From an uncultured bacterium (lineage in GTDB: Bacteria; Bacillota; Clostridia; Lachnospirales; Lachnospiraceae), in the NCBI GenBank assembly GCA_947647735.1, contig CANSLJ010000012.1:1-64000 (forward strand): a stretch of 64,000 bases of DNA, written 5' to 3'. This document shows, piece by piece, positions 55,344-64,000 of this stretch. Made by a program: the position numbers and the translations under genes. Position 1 is the stretch's first letter. Each line of letters begins with the position of its first letter. Under the pieces are notes generated by a model, which saw only the letters and a program-made list of their open reading frames with translations, did not search any database and was not told the origin of the DNA.

Positions 55344-55538
55344 TTACAGATTTTCATTTTTGATTTGTTTTTGCAGCTTTTCCAAGGCCCGTTTCCGGTC
55401 ATTTTCGGTGATTTCGAAATCTGGTTTATAATTTTTCATCTCGTTTTCTACTTTTTCCACATATTTGTCATATAACTCCGGAAATTCTTCACTTAACTTC
55501 ATAAAAATCGTCCATGCTTCCATGACATCTATTTTCAT
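55344..55538 (-). CDS. Small helical hypothetical protein
   Basis: The protein has 64 residues, predicted almost entirely helical and charged (EEFPELYDKYVEKVENEMKNY, then NDRKRALEKLQKQI). A GAAAGGAGGGG site precedes the ATG at 55538. It is convergent with the feo operon. No family was recognised. Confidence 0.65.
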   Translation of the reverse strand: MKIDVMEAWTIFMKLSEEFPELYDKYVEKVENEMKNYKPDFEITENDRKRALEKLQKQIKNENL

Positions 55539-55745
55539 ACTGCGCCCCTCCTTTCATATTTGTCATATATTCACTATAAACAATGCGTTCACTTTTCGCA
55601 ATATGTTCATTTTGGGGATGAAAAGTCATAATGAAGGAAAGGTATTTACCTTTTGGCCAATATCTTTCTGCTGTTTCTCAAATTGTGTTACAGATTGAGA
55701 AGGTTCTCGTATATATGCAAAAAACAAAAGAAAAAGGAGGATGTT

Positions 55746-56012
55746 ATGTATAATTACGATTCATTATGGCGAACCATGAAAGAACGGAGGATAACAACGT
55801 ATAGTTTAATTAATCATTATAATATCAGCAGTCACACAATGAGTAATATCAGACATAATGAAAATATTACAGTAGAAACGTTGCATAAGCTGTGCCAGAT
55901 TCTGCACTGTCAGGCGAGTGATGTGGTGGAGATTATATTTGATGAGGAAGAAGATGTTGTTTACAGGGAGGTGAAGGATAAAAATCAAAATAGGGCAGAT
56001 GAAAATAATTGA
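55746..56012 (+). CDS. Small XRE-family regulator
   Basis: The protein has 88 residues from the ATG 55746, with AAAAAGGAGGATG upstream. LWRTMKERRITTYSLINHYNISSHTMSNIRHNENITVETLHKLCQILHCQASDVVEII is a compact Cro/C1-type helix-turn-helix, the style of small host regulators in Lachnospiraceae. The tail is acidic and Asn-rich. Confidence 0.82.
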   Translation: MYNYDSLWRTMKERRITTYSLINHYNISSHTMSNIRHNENITVETLHKLCQILHCQASDVVEIIFDEEEDVVYREVKDKNQNRADENN

Positions 56013-56022
56013 TAAATAGAAA

Positions 56023-56060
56023 AGCGGTCAGGCTGTTGTATCTGACTGCTCTTCTAAAAT
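56023..56060 (+). terminator. Terminator after the small regulator
   Basis: AGCGGTCAG (56023-56031) pairs with CTGACTGCT (56042-56050), one G-T pair, followed by CTTCTAAAATATATTTT. Confidence 0.65.
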
Positions 56061-56147
56061 ATATTTTATGGGAAGCAATATGAAACAATGTATGAGCTGA
56101 CACTTTGAGTTGACATTTGCGTTCAAATATTTTCAGGGTGGAGCAGC

Positions 56148-56187
56148 GGATAAAATAAAGGAATCCCGCATAAATACTGGATTCCTT
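56148..56187 (-). terminator. Terminator behind tRNA-Gly
   Basis: GGAATCC and GGATTCC form a 7-bp stem (56160-56185) that is followed in the minus direction by TTTATTTTAT. It lies downstream of the minus-strand tRNA gene; a T-run directly at the tRNA 3' end gives a second possible stop. Confidence 0.7.
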
Positions 56188-56200
56188 TACATTAAAAAAG

Positions 56201-56274
56201 AGCGCGAGACGGGACTCGAACCCGCGACCCCGACCTTGGCAAGGTCGTGCTCCACCAACTGAGCCACTCGCGCT
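56201..56274 (-). tRNA. tRNA-Gly (GCC anticodon)
   Basis: This is a 74-base gene on the minus strand. The acceptor stem AGCGCGA pairs with TCGCGCT. The D-arm has GGCTCAGTTGG, and the anticodon stem-loop has GACCTTGCCAAGGTC with anticodon GCC. The T-arm is GCGGGTTCGAGTCCCGT. CCA is not encoded. Confidence 0.95.
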
Positions 56275-56491
56275 TGTGCGTTTTATTTTTTGTATTTCCT
56301 CAACGCAAGAATTATATTACCAAAGACTAAAACTTTTGTCAACACTTTTTTTGAAAAAAGTTCATTTGATTATTTGACAGGCTTTTTTTGTTTTGCTACA
56401 TTGGAGATGGATCTAATATTGAAAGGCTGAAGTGGAGGAAGGGGAATAAAAAGAACAGGCAGATTGACTCCTGCAAAACCCCATATAGTAT

Positions 56492-57304
56492 ATGATAAAT
56501 AATCGAAAACAGTTTCTTGACAGTGATACGTTAAAACTGATAGCGGTGGTAACAATGCTGATCGATCATGTTGCGCTGGCGCTTTTATGGCCAGCTATCA
56601 CCTTGAACGCGGCAGAAGGCTATGATAGCTGGCACAGTGTTTATCGTATGCTCCGCAATGTTGGTAGGACAGCATTTCCAATTTTTGCGTTTTTATTGGT
56701 GGAGGGTTTTTTTCATACCCACAACAGAAAAAAATATTTGGGACGTCTTATTTTTGGGGCGCTGATTTCTGAAATTCCTTTTAATATGGCATTTTATACG
56801 GTATTGTTTCATAATAGGCATCAGAATGTTTTTTGGACGCTATCCGTAGGCTTTTTTGTGATCTGGGGAATGGAAGAACTGTATAAACGATATGAAACTG
56901 GCTGGAAACTTATGAAAAAAGATAAAAAATTGGCGTATGCTGCAGCGGGTGGTAGGACATATAGTGCATATCATGCTATGATGTGCCTTTTGGCAGCTAT
57001 ACTTATTTTGACAGGGTGGCTGGCAGCAACGATTTTGCGGACTGACTATAGAGGGTATGGGGTTTTGCTGATTGTACTGTTTTATTTTAGCAGACATGCC
57101 GGAGTTTCACGGATGCTTACCTGCATTGGAGGATATCTTTTATTCTCTTGGGAACCATATTGTTTTGGTGGATTCTTGCTTATCCTATTTTATAATGGAA
57201 CAAGAAAGCCCAGAGGAAAAGTGTTTCAGTACTTTTTTTATCTGTTTTATCCGATACATTTGTTGATTCTGGGATTGACCAGAATGATATTTTGGGCAGG
57301 GTGA
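56492..57304 (+). CDS. TraX-family membrane acyltransferase-like protein
   Basis: The protein has 270 residues. LDSDTLKLIAVVTMLIDHVALAL, RMLRNVGRTAFPIFAFLLVEGFFHTHNRKKYLGRL and the C-terminal YFFYLFYPIHLLIL are the TraX signature, with about seven to eight membrane helices. TraX acetylates pilin in F plasmids; chromosomal homologues in Clostridia have unknown substrates. There is no strong ribosome binding site before ATG 56492. Confidence 0.85.
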   Translation: MINNRKQFLDSDTLKLIAVVTMLIDHVALALLWPAITLNAAEGYDSWHSVYRMLRNVGRTAFPIFAFLLVEGFFHTHNRKKYLGRLIFGALISEIPFNMAFYTVLFHNRHQNVFWTLSVGFFVIWGMEELYKRYETGWKLMKKDKKLAYAAAGGRTYSAYHAMMCLLAAILILTGWLAATILRTDYRGYGVLLIVLFYFSRHAGVSRMLTCIGGYLLFSWEPYCFGGFLLILFYNGTRKPRGKVFQYFFYLFYPIHLLILGLTRMIFWAG

Positions 57305-57422
57305 TGGTATATGATAAAGTCGGCTTTAGAGTGATTAAGTTGGCTATATATGAAAGAAGATTCTTGTATTCATTGATTGGTTGGAGTATATTAAATAAAA
57401 AGGGATTTTTGGGGGAAATAGC

Positions 57423-60400
57423 ATGTATCATTGCCATATACAATTTTATTTTGTCGGAAACTGGAACACTGTATTTGAAACTGTAAAGGGAATGATGCCG
57501 CTAGGACATTTTACACATACATTCCTGGAAAGCGAAAAGCCGGAAGCGGAAATGGCTGTGCAGGCTGATGTGCTGTTTGTCAATGTGCAGGGAACAGATG
57601 TGGAAAAAATGCTGAAACCGCTTATTACATATAAGAAGAAAGAGGCAGAACTAATTCTTCTTGCAGGCAGAGAAGAGATGCAATCTCTGACGGATGACAT
57701 ACTGAAAATAGAAGATGTATGGATTATGCCTGCACCAGAACAGGAAATAGTATTTCGTTTCCGAAAATGGCAGAGAGATTATAAGCGGAAGACAGATCTC
57801 TGGGAATCCCGGCAATTCATGAATATCTGTATAAACAGTTCTCCTAATCTGATCTGGTTTAAAGACAAGGAGGGGATTCACGAAATTGTAAATGAGAGTT
57901 TTTGTAAAGTGGTCAATAAAACGAGAGAACAAGTGGAGGGGCGTAGACATGCCTACATTTGGGATGTAGAACAGGATGATCCGGCATGTATTGAGTCGGA
58001 ACTGGAAGTGATGCGCAAGAAAGAGACCTGTGTGGCACAGGAGTTTATCCAAACTGGTGATGGTGACAGAACGCTAACTACTTATAAATCGCCACTGTAC
58101 GATTGGGATGGAAGTGTTATGGGAACTGTGGGCGTTGCCATCGATGTGACGAAAGAGCAGGCTTACGAGAGGGAGATTACTGAGAAAAATAGAACTTTAG
58201 AGATGCTTTTTTCCACGATGGACTGTGGCGTGATGTGCCATAGCGTCGATGGAACGCGGATACTCAGTGTGAATCAGGCGGCTCTCAGTCTTTTGGGCTA
58301 CGAGTCACGGGAAGAAATGGCGACGGATGGCTTTGATCTGATTGCCCAGACAGTTGCAGATGAAGATAAGGGAAAGTTAAGGGAAAGTATCAATTCTCTG
58401 AAAAAGGCAGGGGATAGCATCAGTGTGCAGTATGGCGTACGACATAAAGATGGGAAAGAACTGCATATTTTAGGAAATGTAAAGTTGATTGAAGAAGGTG
58501 GGGAACTGTATTACCAGCGTTTCCTGTTGGATTTTACTGCTCAGAAACTGAAGGATGAGCAAAAGTTGGCAAAGAAAAATCGGCAGATTCAGTACCAGGA
58601 ACGGATATTTGAGATATTTTTCAATTTCCTGTCGGATAATATAGATGATGTTTATATGATGTTGGATGAGAGCAAGGGAGAGGCTGAGTTTGTCAGCCCC
58701 AATATTGAGCGTGTGCTGGGCATACCCTGGAAGGCCGTGATGGATGATGTGAAAATGCTGGGCCGTGCTGGGTACTTTACAGGAAAAGAAATCAACCTGG
58801 AGGATCTGACCGGACTGGAACCTGGTATGATGCTGGAGCCTATGGAGACGGAGCGTATCCATAGGAAAACTGGAGAGCGGAAATGGTTCCGTGAAAGCGT
58901 ACATTGTGTATCGGCACAGGGGACCAAAAAGTTTTTTATTTATATTTCTGATCGGACGAAAGAGAAACAGATTCAGAACACTCTTTCCGAGGCGTTGAGT
59001 ATGGCTCAGGCGGCAAACAAGGCGAAGAGTACATTTTTAAGCAGTGTAAGCCATGATATCCGTACACCCATGAATGCGATCATGGGATTTATTCCGCTGC
59101 TTCAGGAGGAGGCGGATAATCCGAAGCATGTGCAAGAATATACGCAGAAGATATCTGCGGCAAGCCAACATCTGTTGGGGCTGATCAATGATGTGTTGGA
59201 TATGAACAAGATTGAAAGCGGCGATGCAGTACTGAAGATTTCCGAGTTGAATTTGGCGGAGATCATTGATGAGATCAATACGATCATTCGTCCTCAGGCG
59301 AATGCAAAGAAACAAAGATTTGAAATAGCAACAAAATCGCTGACCAATGAGCATTTGCTGGGAGACCGATTGCGAATCAATCAGATTTTAATCAATATTT
59401 TGTCGAATTCGGTGAAATATACGCAGAGTGGCGGTAATATTAGGATGGTAGTGGATGAGGTACAGCAAGTGGATAAAAGCTATAGCCGCATCCGGTTTAC
59501 CATCAGTGATGATGGGATGGGAATGAGTGAGGAATATCAGAAAGTGATATTTGAGCCTTTCAGCCGTGAGCAGAGCGCAGTATCTAGCAATATACAGGGT
59601 ACTGGTCTGGGCATGGCAATCACAAAGAGCCTGGTGGATATGATGCATGGTTCTATTAAATTGGAGAGTAGACTTGGCGAAGGAAGTACTTTTATTGTGG
59701 AATTGGAATTGCTGAAGCAGAAGAAGGAAGATGATTCCAAGTTCTGGAGTAAGCATGGGGTGACACGAATGATTATTGCGGATGATGAGGAGGATGTCTG
59801 CCGTGATATTGTAAGAAAGATGACAGGAACAGGTGTGGAAGTACACTATGCGACAAGAGGTATTCAGGTTATTAAAATGATCCAAAACGCACAGAAAGAA
59901 GGGAATCCTTATGATTTGATTTTGCTCGATTGGAAGATGCCAGGGATGGATGGGATGGCTACAGCACAGTTGATCCGGGAGAATTATTCAGAAAAGATAC
60001 CAATTCTTTTGTTTACTGCATATGATTGGAGGGAGATTGAGCAGGAGGCTTTAGAGATCGGTGTGGAGCAGTTTTTGCAGAAACCGTTTTTTATGAGCAG
60101 CTTTAAAGAGGCGATTCAACGGATGAAGGGGACGGAGCAGAAGGACACTTTAAATGATCATAAAAGGGATTTTATGGCAGGAAAGCGTGTTCTTGTGGCA
60201 GAGGACATTGCTGTGAATCAGTTGGTGATCAGAAAGCTTTTAAGTACGTTGAAAGCTGAGTGCGAGATTGCAGAAGATGGACAGAAGGCGGTGGAGAAAT
60301 TTGTAAATGCGCCTGCGGACAGGTATGATCTGATCCTAATGGATATACAGATGCCTGTTATGAATGGGTATGATGCGACTAGGGCGATTCGGACGAGCGG

Positions 60401-60560
60401 GCACCCTTCGGCAAAGGGGATTCCAATCGTTGCTATGTCTGCCAATGCATTTGTGGAGGATGTAAGGAATGCGCTGGATGCAGGGATGAATGCGCATATT
60501 TCCAAGCCGGTTGTGTTTGAGAAGTTGATAGAGACTCTGCAGGAGATGCTGGGGGAATAA
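57423..60560 (+). CDS. Hybrid sensor histidine kinase with PAS domains and two receiver domains
   Basis: The protein has 1,045 residues from the ATG 57423 (GGGGGAAATAG upstream). An N-terminal receiver-like or unknown domain (1-125) is followed by three PAS domains (about 130-245, 255-375, 390-520). The kinase core has SHDIRTPMNAIMG (phosphorylated His about 544), an ATPase N-box ILINILSNSVKY and G-boxes DDGMGMSEE and GTGLGMAI. The receivers are RMIIADDEEDVC with Asp about 837 and RVLVAEDIAVNQ with Asp about 974. It has no transmembrane segment, so it senses cytoplasmic cues. Confidence 0.92.
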   Translation: MYHCHIQFYFVGNWNTVFETVKGMMPLGHFTHTFLESEKPEAEMAVQADVLFVNVQGTDVEKMLKPLITYKKKEAELILLAGREEMQSLTDDILKIEDVWIMPAPEQEIVFRFRKWQRDYKRKTDLWESRQFMNICINSSPNLIWFKDKEGIHEIVNESFCKVVNKTREQVEGRRHAYIWDVEQDDPACIESELEVMRKKETCVAQEFIQTGDGDRTLTTYKSPLYDWDGSVMGTVGVAIDVTKEQAYEREITEKNRTLEMLFSTMDCGVMCHSVDGTRILSVNQAALSLLGYESREEMATDGFDLIAQTVADEDKGKLRESINSLKKAGDSISVQYGVRHKDGKELHILGNVKLIEEGGELYYQRFLLDFTAQKLKDEQKLAKKNRQIQYQERIFEIFFNFLSDNIDDVYMMLDESKGEAEFVSPNIERVLGIPWKAVMDDVKMLGRAGYFTGKEINLEDLTGLEPGMMLEPMETERIHRKTGERKWFRESVHCVSAQGTKKFFIYISDRTKEKQIQNTLSEALSMAQAANKAKSTFLSSVSHDIRTPMNAIMGFIPLLQEEADNPKHVQEYTQKISAASQHLLGLINDVLDMNKIESGDAVLKISELNLAEIIDEINTIIRPQANAKKQRFEIATKSLTNEHLLGDRLRINQILINILSNSVKYTQSGGNIRMVVDEVQQVDKSYSRIRFTISDDGMGMSEEYQKVIFEPFSREQSAVSSNIQGTGLGMAITKSLVDMMHGSIKLESRLGEGSTFIVELELLKQKKEDDSKFWSKHGVTRMIIADDEEDVCRDIVRKMTGTGVEVHYATRGIQVIKMIQNAQKEGNPYDLILLDWKMPGMDGMATAQLIRENYSEKIPILLFTAYDWREIEQEALEIGVEQFLQKPFFMSSFKEAIQRMKGTEQKDTLNDHKRDFMAGKRVLVAEDIAVNQLVIRKLLSTLKAECEIAEDGQKAVEKFVNAPADRYDLILMDIQMPVMNGYDATRAIRTSGHPSAKGIPIVAMSANAFVEDVRNALDAGMNAHISKPVVFEKLIETLQEMLGE

Positions 60561-60587
60561 AAGCGCAGTTTTGTTGGTAGAGGGTTG

Positions 60588-60621
60588 AAAGGGAGTCCAA
60601 AATGAAGAATGGGCTCCCTAT
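60588..60621. terminator. Terminator between convergent genes
   Basis: AGGGAG (60590-60595) pairs with CTCCCT (60614-60619), with inner CC/GG pairing, and is followed by ATTGCTCTATTT. It ends the kinase gene and faces the exporter gene. Confidence 0.7.
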
Positions 60622-60625
60622 TGCT

Positions 60626-61393
60626 CTATTTCAGATAATTTACGATAAGGATCGCCGTTCCGAGAACCGCGAGCACAACGCCGGTGGCACGGTTTAAGGT
60701 AATGGCGCTGGCTTTGTTGGCGAATTTTGCGGCGATCCTTGCCCAGAGCAGAGTGGAAGCCACACAGAAGATCAGGCAGAGCATATCCGGCATACCGCCG
60801 ATGGCGAAATGGCTGAGAGCTCCTGTGAGGGCCGTGAAAGTCATGATGAAGACGCTTGTTCCGACAGCGGTCTTCAGTTCATATCCTAAGAGACTGGTGA
60901 GAAGCAGGAGCATCATCATGCCGCCGCCTGCCCCGATAAAGCCGCATATAAAGCCGATGATCGTGCCGCTGATGACGGACTGGATGATACGCTTTTTGGC
61001 GCTGACGGACTGCATGGATTCCTTGGTCGTCATGACCGGCTTCACGATAAATTTGATGCCGAGCAGCAGTGTCATAAAGACGGAGAAACTGCCCATCGTG
61101 GTGTTCGGGACAAGGCTTGCAACAAAGCTCCCGACCAGTGTAAAGAGCAGTACGAAAGCCATCATGACGACACCGTTTTTGATATCAAGGTTTTTGTTTT
61201 TTCCGTAGGTATAGGCGCTGACGGCGCTTGCCAGCACATCGCTGGCGAGGGCGATGCCCACGGCTTCATAGGCGGGAAGCCCTAAAAAGGTGATCAGCAT
61301 GGGGCTGATGACAGCGGCGGCGCTCATGCCCGCAAATCCTGTGCCGAGTCCGGCTCCCATACCTGCGATAAAGCATATGATAAACTGAAACAT
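60626..61393 (-). CDS. TauE/SafE-family sulfite exporter-like permease
   Basis: The protein has 255 residues and about eight transmembrane helices. GMGAGLGTGFAGMSAAAVISPML and its repeat GFICGFIGAGGGMMMLLLLTSLLGYELKTAVGTSVFIM are the duplicated TauE/SafE half-motifs. The family moves sulfur-containing or organic anions across the membrane; the substrate here is unknown. The start overlaps the stop of the MarR regulator gene by one base (TAATG), so the two form an operon. Confidence 0.9.
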   Translation of the reverse strand: MFQFIICFIAGMGAGLGTGFAGMSAAAVISPMLITFLGLPAYEAVGIALASDVLASAVSAYTYGKNKNLDIKNGVVMMAFVLLFTLVGSFVASLVPNTTMGSFSVFMTLLLGIKFIVKPVMTTKESMQSVSAKKRIIQSVISGTIIGFICGFIGAGGGMMMLLLLTSLLGYELKTAVGTSVFIMTFTALTGALSHFAIGGMPDMLCLIFCVASTLLWARIAAKFANKASAITLNRATGVVLAVLGTAILIVNYLK

Positions 61394-61833
61394 TATTCTG
61401 CCTCCTTTAAATGTGAATTGATATTGCGGCGCATGCGGTCTGTGTATGTGCGCATATTTTCTATTTCTTCCGCGGAAAATCCATCCAGCATGACAGAGAG
61501 AAATTTCTCCTGTGCGTATTGTCCGTCATGGATGATGTCCATTGCCGCATCACAGATCTTCAGATGGGCCGTTTTCCGGTTATTTTCTGTATATTCTTTT
61601 CTGAGAAGCCCCTTTTTTTCCAAAAGCTTGATGGAAGCAGATACCTGTGATTTTGCCAGAAAGCGGATCTCAATGATATCGGTCGCGGTGTCGTAGAGAG
61701 GGTTGTTGGCTAAAAAAAGCAGGATATCAAGCTCCATGCGGGTGATCCGGTATGTGGTGCAGACGGTTTCGATGCATTTGGCGTATAAAGTTTTTAATGC
61801 GTTCTGGTGTTCCCAGGGGTTTAATGGGATCAT
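61393..61833 (-). CDS. MarR-family regulator
   Basis: The protein has 146 residues. ITRMELDILLFLANNPLYDTATDIIEIRFLAKSQVSASIKLLEKKGLLRKEYTENNRKTAHLKI is a MarR-type winged helix with conserved wing. It probably regulates the exporter gene that overlaps its stop codon. A GTTCT/AGAAC inverted repeat lies about 25 bases before its start and may be its operator. Confidence 0.88.
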   Translation of the reverse strand: MIPLNPWEHQNALKTLYAKCIETVCTTYRITRMELDILLFLANNPLYDTATDIIEIRFLAKSQVSASIKLLEKKGLLRKEYTENNRKTAHLKICDAAMDIIHDGQYAQEKFLSVMLDGFSAEEIENMRTYTDRMRRNINSHLKEAE

Positions 61834-61858
61834 AGGGATGTCCTCACTGCGTATTTTG

Positions 61859-61873
61859 TTCTTTTTAGAACTA
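61859..61873. promoter_or_regulatory. Operator-like inverted repeat upstream of MarR gene
   Basis: GTTCT and AGAAC flank TTTTT. The site is in the promoter region of the MarR-exporter operon. Confidence 0.4.
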
Positions 61874-61923
61874 TTTTACTCAGGGAGGATGATTTGTCAA
61901 GGGGGGAAATAGTAAAATTTATA

Positions 61924-61952
61924 TTGCAAGGATCGTTTCTGCCTGTTATACT
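61924..61952 (+). promoter_or_regulatory. Sigma-A promoter
   Basis: -35 TTGCAA (61924-61929) and -10 TATACT (61947-61952) are 17 bp apart. The promoter points to the PDDEXK-family gene 188 bp downstream; an ACGGG/CCCGT hairpin lies in the leader. Confidence 0.55.
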
Positions 61953-62140
61953 TATGTTGTGAAAACAATTCGGACGGGTGTTCTGCCCGTTTCATCTATC
62001 AGGCGTTTCGCCATAGCTGTTCGCTGTATTTTCACAAAAGGAAATTGTTTTATAAAAGAAACTGCTTTGCATTTCGGGCAAAAGAGGAAGGAACCTGAAA
62101 TGGGGCAAAATCACTGATTTTAACCAAAGAAAGGATGATT

Positions 62141-63055
62141 ATGACAGAACAAATGATCACGGGCGGGAAGCTGTGGGATGAAATCCTGAAAGCGATCGTC
62201 TACGTTATGCCAAGGCAATTATTGCCATTTATCAGGGAGGTATACGGAAAAGAATATCCACCGGACACGCCGGTCAGGTTTCTGGGGACGGAGCATTCCA
62301 CTTTTCTGGATAAATCGGAGGATTCACTGTCGTCGAACTTGATGGATATTTCACTGCTGGTTGGGGAAACGGATTATTATCATATCGAATGTCAGATGGA
62401 AAATGATAAACTGATGGTGATACGCATGATCTCTTATGACCTGCATTATGCGATAGAGCATTGTATTACGGAGGACGGAGATGAGATAACGATACGATTT
62501 CCGCATTCTGTTGTGCTGTATCCTGATAAAAACGGGAATCTTCCGGACGAACTGCGGTGTCGTGTTATATTTCAGGATGAAAGCCAGCATATCTATCGGA
62601 TTCCGACGGTTAAGATTCAATCGTACTCCCTTGAGGAAGTGCATAAAAAGCATCTGACTCTGTTTATCCCATATCTTTTACTCAGATTAAAACCCCGGAT
62701 CAAATCAAAAACACACCCTTTAACCCAAAAAGAATTGACAGGATTTTTGCGTGAGATTATACTGATACTACAAGACGAATTAACTGATGGATATTTGACG
62801 AGGCAGGAATGCAATGATTATCTAAGACTGCTTGTATTGGCGTCAGAACGTGTATTTTTTCATTATCCGAAGTATCATGAGGAGGTAAAACGTATGACGA
62901 AACCCTTGATTTATTTGCCGAGTATGAAGATTATGGAGTTGGAAGAAAAGATAGCTGAAATGGATCTGAAATTAACAGAAAAGGAAAAAGAAATGAAAAA
63001 ATTATCTTTAGAAAATGAAAAGCTCAGAAAAGAACTTCAAAAAGCCGCCAGATAA
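62141..63055 (+). CDS. PD-(D/E)XK nuclease-family transposase-like (Rpn-like) protein
   Basis: The protein has 304 residues from the ATG 62141 (AAAGGATGATT upstream). Residues 40-115 contain LMDISLLVGETDYYHIECQMEND, the D...E-x-Q pattern of the Rpn/PDDEXK group. LLRLKPRIKS and a C-terminal coiled coil (MELEEKIAEMDLKLTEKEKEMKKL) follow. These genes are abundant in Lachnospiraceae genomes, often in many copies. It stands alone with its own promoter and terminator. Confidence 0.82.
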   Translation: MTEQMITGGKLWDEILKAIVYVMPRQLLPFIREVYGKEYPPDTPVRFLGTEHSTFLDKSEDSLSSNLMDISLLVGETDYYHIECQMENDKLMVIRMISYDLHYAIEHCITEDGDEITIRFPHSVVLYPDKNGNLPDELRCRVIFQDESQHIYRIPTVKIQSYSLEEVHKKHLTLFIPYLLLRLKPRIKSKTHPLTQKELTGFLREIILILQDELTDGYLTRQECNDYLRLLVLASERVFFHYPKYHEEVKRMTKPLIYLPSMKIMELEEKIAEMDLKLTEKEKEMKKLSLENEKLRKELQKAAR

Positions 63056-63059
63056 CAAT

Positions 63060-63108
63060 ATCCCTGAATGACTCATGAGATGCGGTGAGGCATTCAGGGG
63101 ATTTTTTT
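63060..63108 (+). terminator. Intrinsic terminator
   Basis: CCCTGAATG (63062-63070) pairs with CATTCAGGG (63091-63099), followed by GATTTTTTTG. Confidence 0.88.
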
Positions 63109-63144
63109 GTGCAAAACAGATATGCGGAATATATCGGTCATTGT

Positions 63145-63786
63145 TTAAAGATCAAAATATTTCGCCAGATAAAACTTTCTTAATGTACGGATATGTTCCT
63201 GTACGGCGAGCACAGCCCCCTCTTTATCCTTCGCCATGATGCATGTCATCAGTTTTTCATGTGCTTTTATAGCGATTTCCGGAATCTGGGGATCGTCTAC
63301 ATTGATAAAGGCAAGGCGGCTGATCTGATCATAAATATTGTTCAGCGCTGCACTCAGGCGTTTATTGCCGGCAACGGTATCTATCATTCGATGAAATTCC
63401 ATATCTAATGTCATAAAGGCATCAATATCGCCGGAGGCTGCCGCTTCCTCCTGCCTTTCCATCAGTTCGGAGAGTTTTTGCAGGATGGGCGGGGTGGCTC
63501 TTCCCATAAAAAGCCGCACGGCAAGCATTTCCAGCGCCTCGCGCATATCATATATCTCAATGAAGTCCTCCAGTCCGATACTGGGAACGGAGAGTCCAAT
63601 GCCGGGTGTGACAACAAGCATACCCTCGCTTGTAAGGCGGCGGATCGCTTCTCTGACGGGAGTTCTGCTCACATTTAATGTATTACAGATACTGTCCTCG
63701 GTGAGAATGGCGCCCGGCGTCAGTTCGTTGCTGTTAATACGGTCACGAATATATTCGTAAACATATTGTTGTTTTGTCTGTCTCAT
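63145..63786 (-). CDS. GntR-family regulator with FCD domain
   Basis: The protein has 213 residues from the ATG 63786, with GAGGAG about 10 bases upstream; longer frames lack this. The GntR winged helix (YVYEYIRDRINSNELTPGAILTEDSICNTLNVSRTPVREAIRRLTSEGML) is followed by an FCD ligand domain with metal ligands (EFHRMIDTVAGN, AHEKLMTCIMAKDKEGAVLAVQEHI). FadR/FCD regulators sense organic acids and usually control the neighbouring catabolic genes, here to the right of the window. Confidence 0.92.
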   Translation of the reverse strand: MRQTKQQYVYEYIRDRINSNELTPGAILTEDSICNTLNVSRTPVREAIRRLTSEGMLVVTPGIGLSVPSIGLEDFIEIYDMREALEMLAVRLFMGRATPPILQKLSELMERQEEAAASGDIDAFMTLDMEFHRMIDTVAGNKRLSAALNNIYDQISRLAFINVDDPQIPEIAIKAHEKLMTCIMAKDKEGAVLAVQEHIRTLRKFYLAKYFDL

Positions 63787-63940
63787 AATCAGGTTGCTCC
63801 TCATCTTAATAGTAGTGCACTTTATTGAAATGAATGTATACATTATGGATACTATCATTTTATTTCCGTATATAACTTATCATATCTATTAAAAAAAAGC
63901 AAATGAACTTTTCAATTAGCCAGTGGAAAAAATAGACAAA

Positions 63941-64000
63941 AAGGAGAAACTAAAATTGTTGATTATAACGAAAATGTTGAAATCATGGAAATTGCCGTTG
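63941..64000 (+). CDS. Possible start of a gene running out of the window
   Basis: An AAGGAG motif at 63941-63946 lies 9 bases before a TTG at 63956 and one base less before an ATT in another frame. Both frames stay open to the window end (14-15 codons), so the frame cannot be decided. As it is divergent from the GntR gene it may be that regulator's target. Confidence 0.3.

Noticed and set aside
56201-56274. tRNA-Gly as prophage attachment site
   Set aside because: The tRNA is intact, about 7 kb from the phage boundary, and no duplicate of its 3' end was noticed near the prophage ends.

Overview
The window reads as a chromosomal segment of a low-to-mid GC Firmicute, most likely a gut Lachnospiraceae (Clostridium cluster XIVa) member. 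That rests on the protein families seen (TraX-like membrane acyltransferase, PDDEXK 'transposase-like' nuclease, hybrid PAS histidine kinase, tandem FeoA plus FeoB with a Cys-rich partner) and on purine-rich AGGAGG ribosome binding sites. A species name cannot be given from the sequence alone. About 49 kb (left edge to roughly 49,240) is a temperate contractile-tailed (myovirus-type) prophage. Its right end truncates a host ABC transporter substrate-binding protein gene exactly at a perfect 22-bp palindrome. Its left end is probably outside the window.

Left to right, the prophage holds these parts. (1) 0.05-1.6 kb: lipoprotein, small regulator, a CI-like repressor (minus strand) and a divergent early promoter pair with repeated operator-like motifs. 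(2) 1.6-5.7 kb: an array of very small, mostly unrecognised genes in alternating orientation. They are separated by a family of about 100-bp repeats, each carrying a minus-strand sigma-A promoter and a short hairpin whose arms vary but stay complementary. (3) 5.8-12.8 kb: a helicase-methyltransferase fusion, a PAPS-reductase-like protein, regulators, two YopX proteins, an ASCH-like protein and two strongly structured RNA candidates. (4) 13.1-16.4 kb: eight 10-bp iterons, a winged-helix protein and a tubulin/TubZ-like GTPase (a likely TubZRC partition system). These are followed by a replisome organizer with an internal iteron cluster (likely origin) and a DnaC-like helicase loader. (5) 16.4-19.7 kb: small genes, an AT-rich membrane/coiled-coil accessory gene, a late-regulator-like protein, and a catalytic-domain-only tyrosine recombinase preceded by a helically phased array of TGTCGTG motifs. 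(6) 20-31 kb: lambda-like packaging and head genes, then sheath and tube. (7) 31-39.5 kb: tail chaperone with a -1 frameshift, tape measure and P2/Mu-type baseplate. (8) 39.5-44.2 kb: a tail-fibre shufflon with one expressed fibre gene, three silent alternative C-termini, four crossover sites in alternating orientation and a dedicated tyrosine recombinase, with a small type I toxin-antitoxin-like locus inside. (9) 44.2-48.8 kb: fibre-associated protein, membrane/holin genes, NlpC/P60-like endolysin, an XRE/ImmA pair, a candidate sRNA and small basic peptides.

The remaining host part (49.2-64 kb) contains the truncated substrate-binding protein, fructose-6-phosphate aldolase, a PAP2-related membrane protein, and a DtxR-type repressor next to a feoA-feoA-feoB-Cys-rich ferrous iron operon with a visible operator over its promoter. 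It continues with tRNA-Gly(GCC), a TraX-like protein, a large hybrid histidine kinase, a TauE/SafE exporter with a MarR regulator, a PDDEXK-family protein and a GntR/FCD regulator at the right edge.

Three things stand out. First, the tubulin-type partition locus in a prophage that sits in a chromosome, together with its own origin and a resolvase-like recombinase, suggests a phage-plasmid phase. Second, the tail-fibre shufflon is complete enough to predict four host-range variants. Third, the repeat-separated small-gene array looks like a modular cargo island whose leader hairpins covary.
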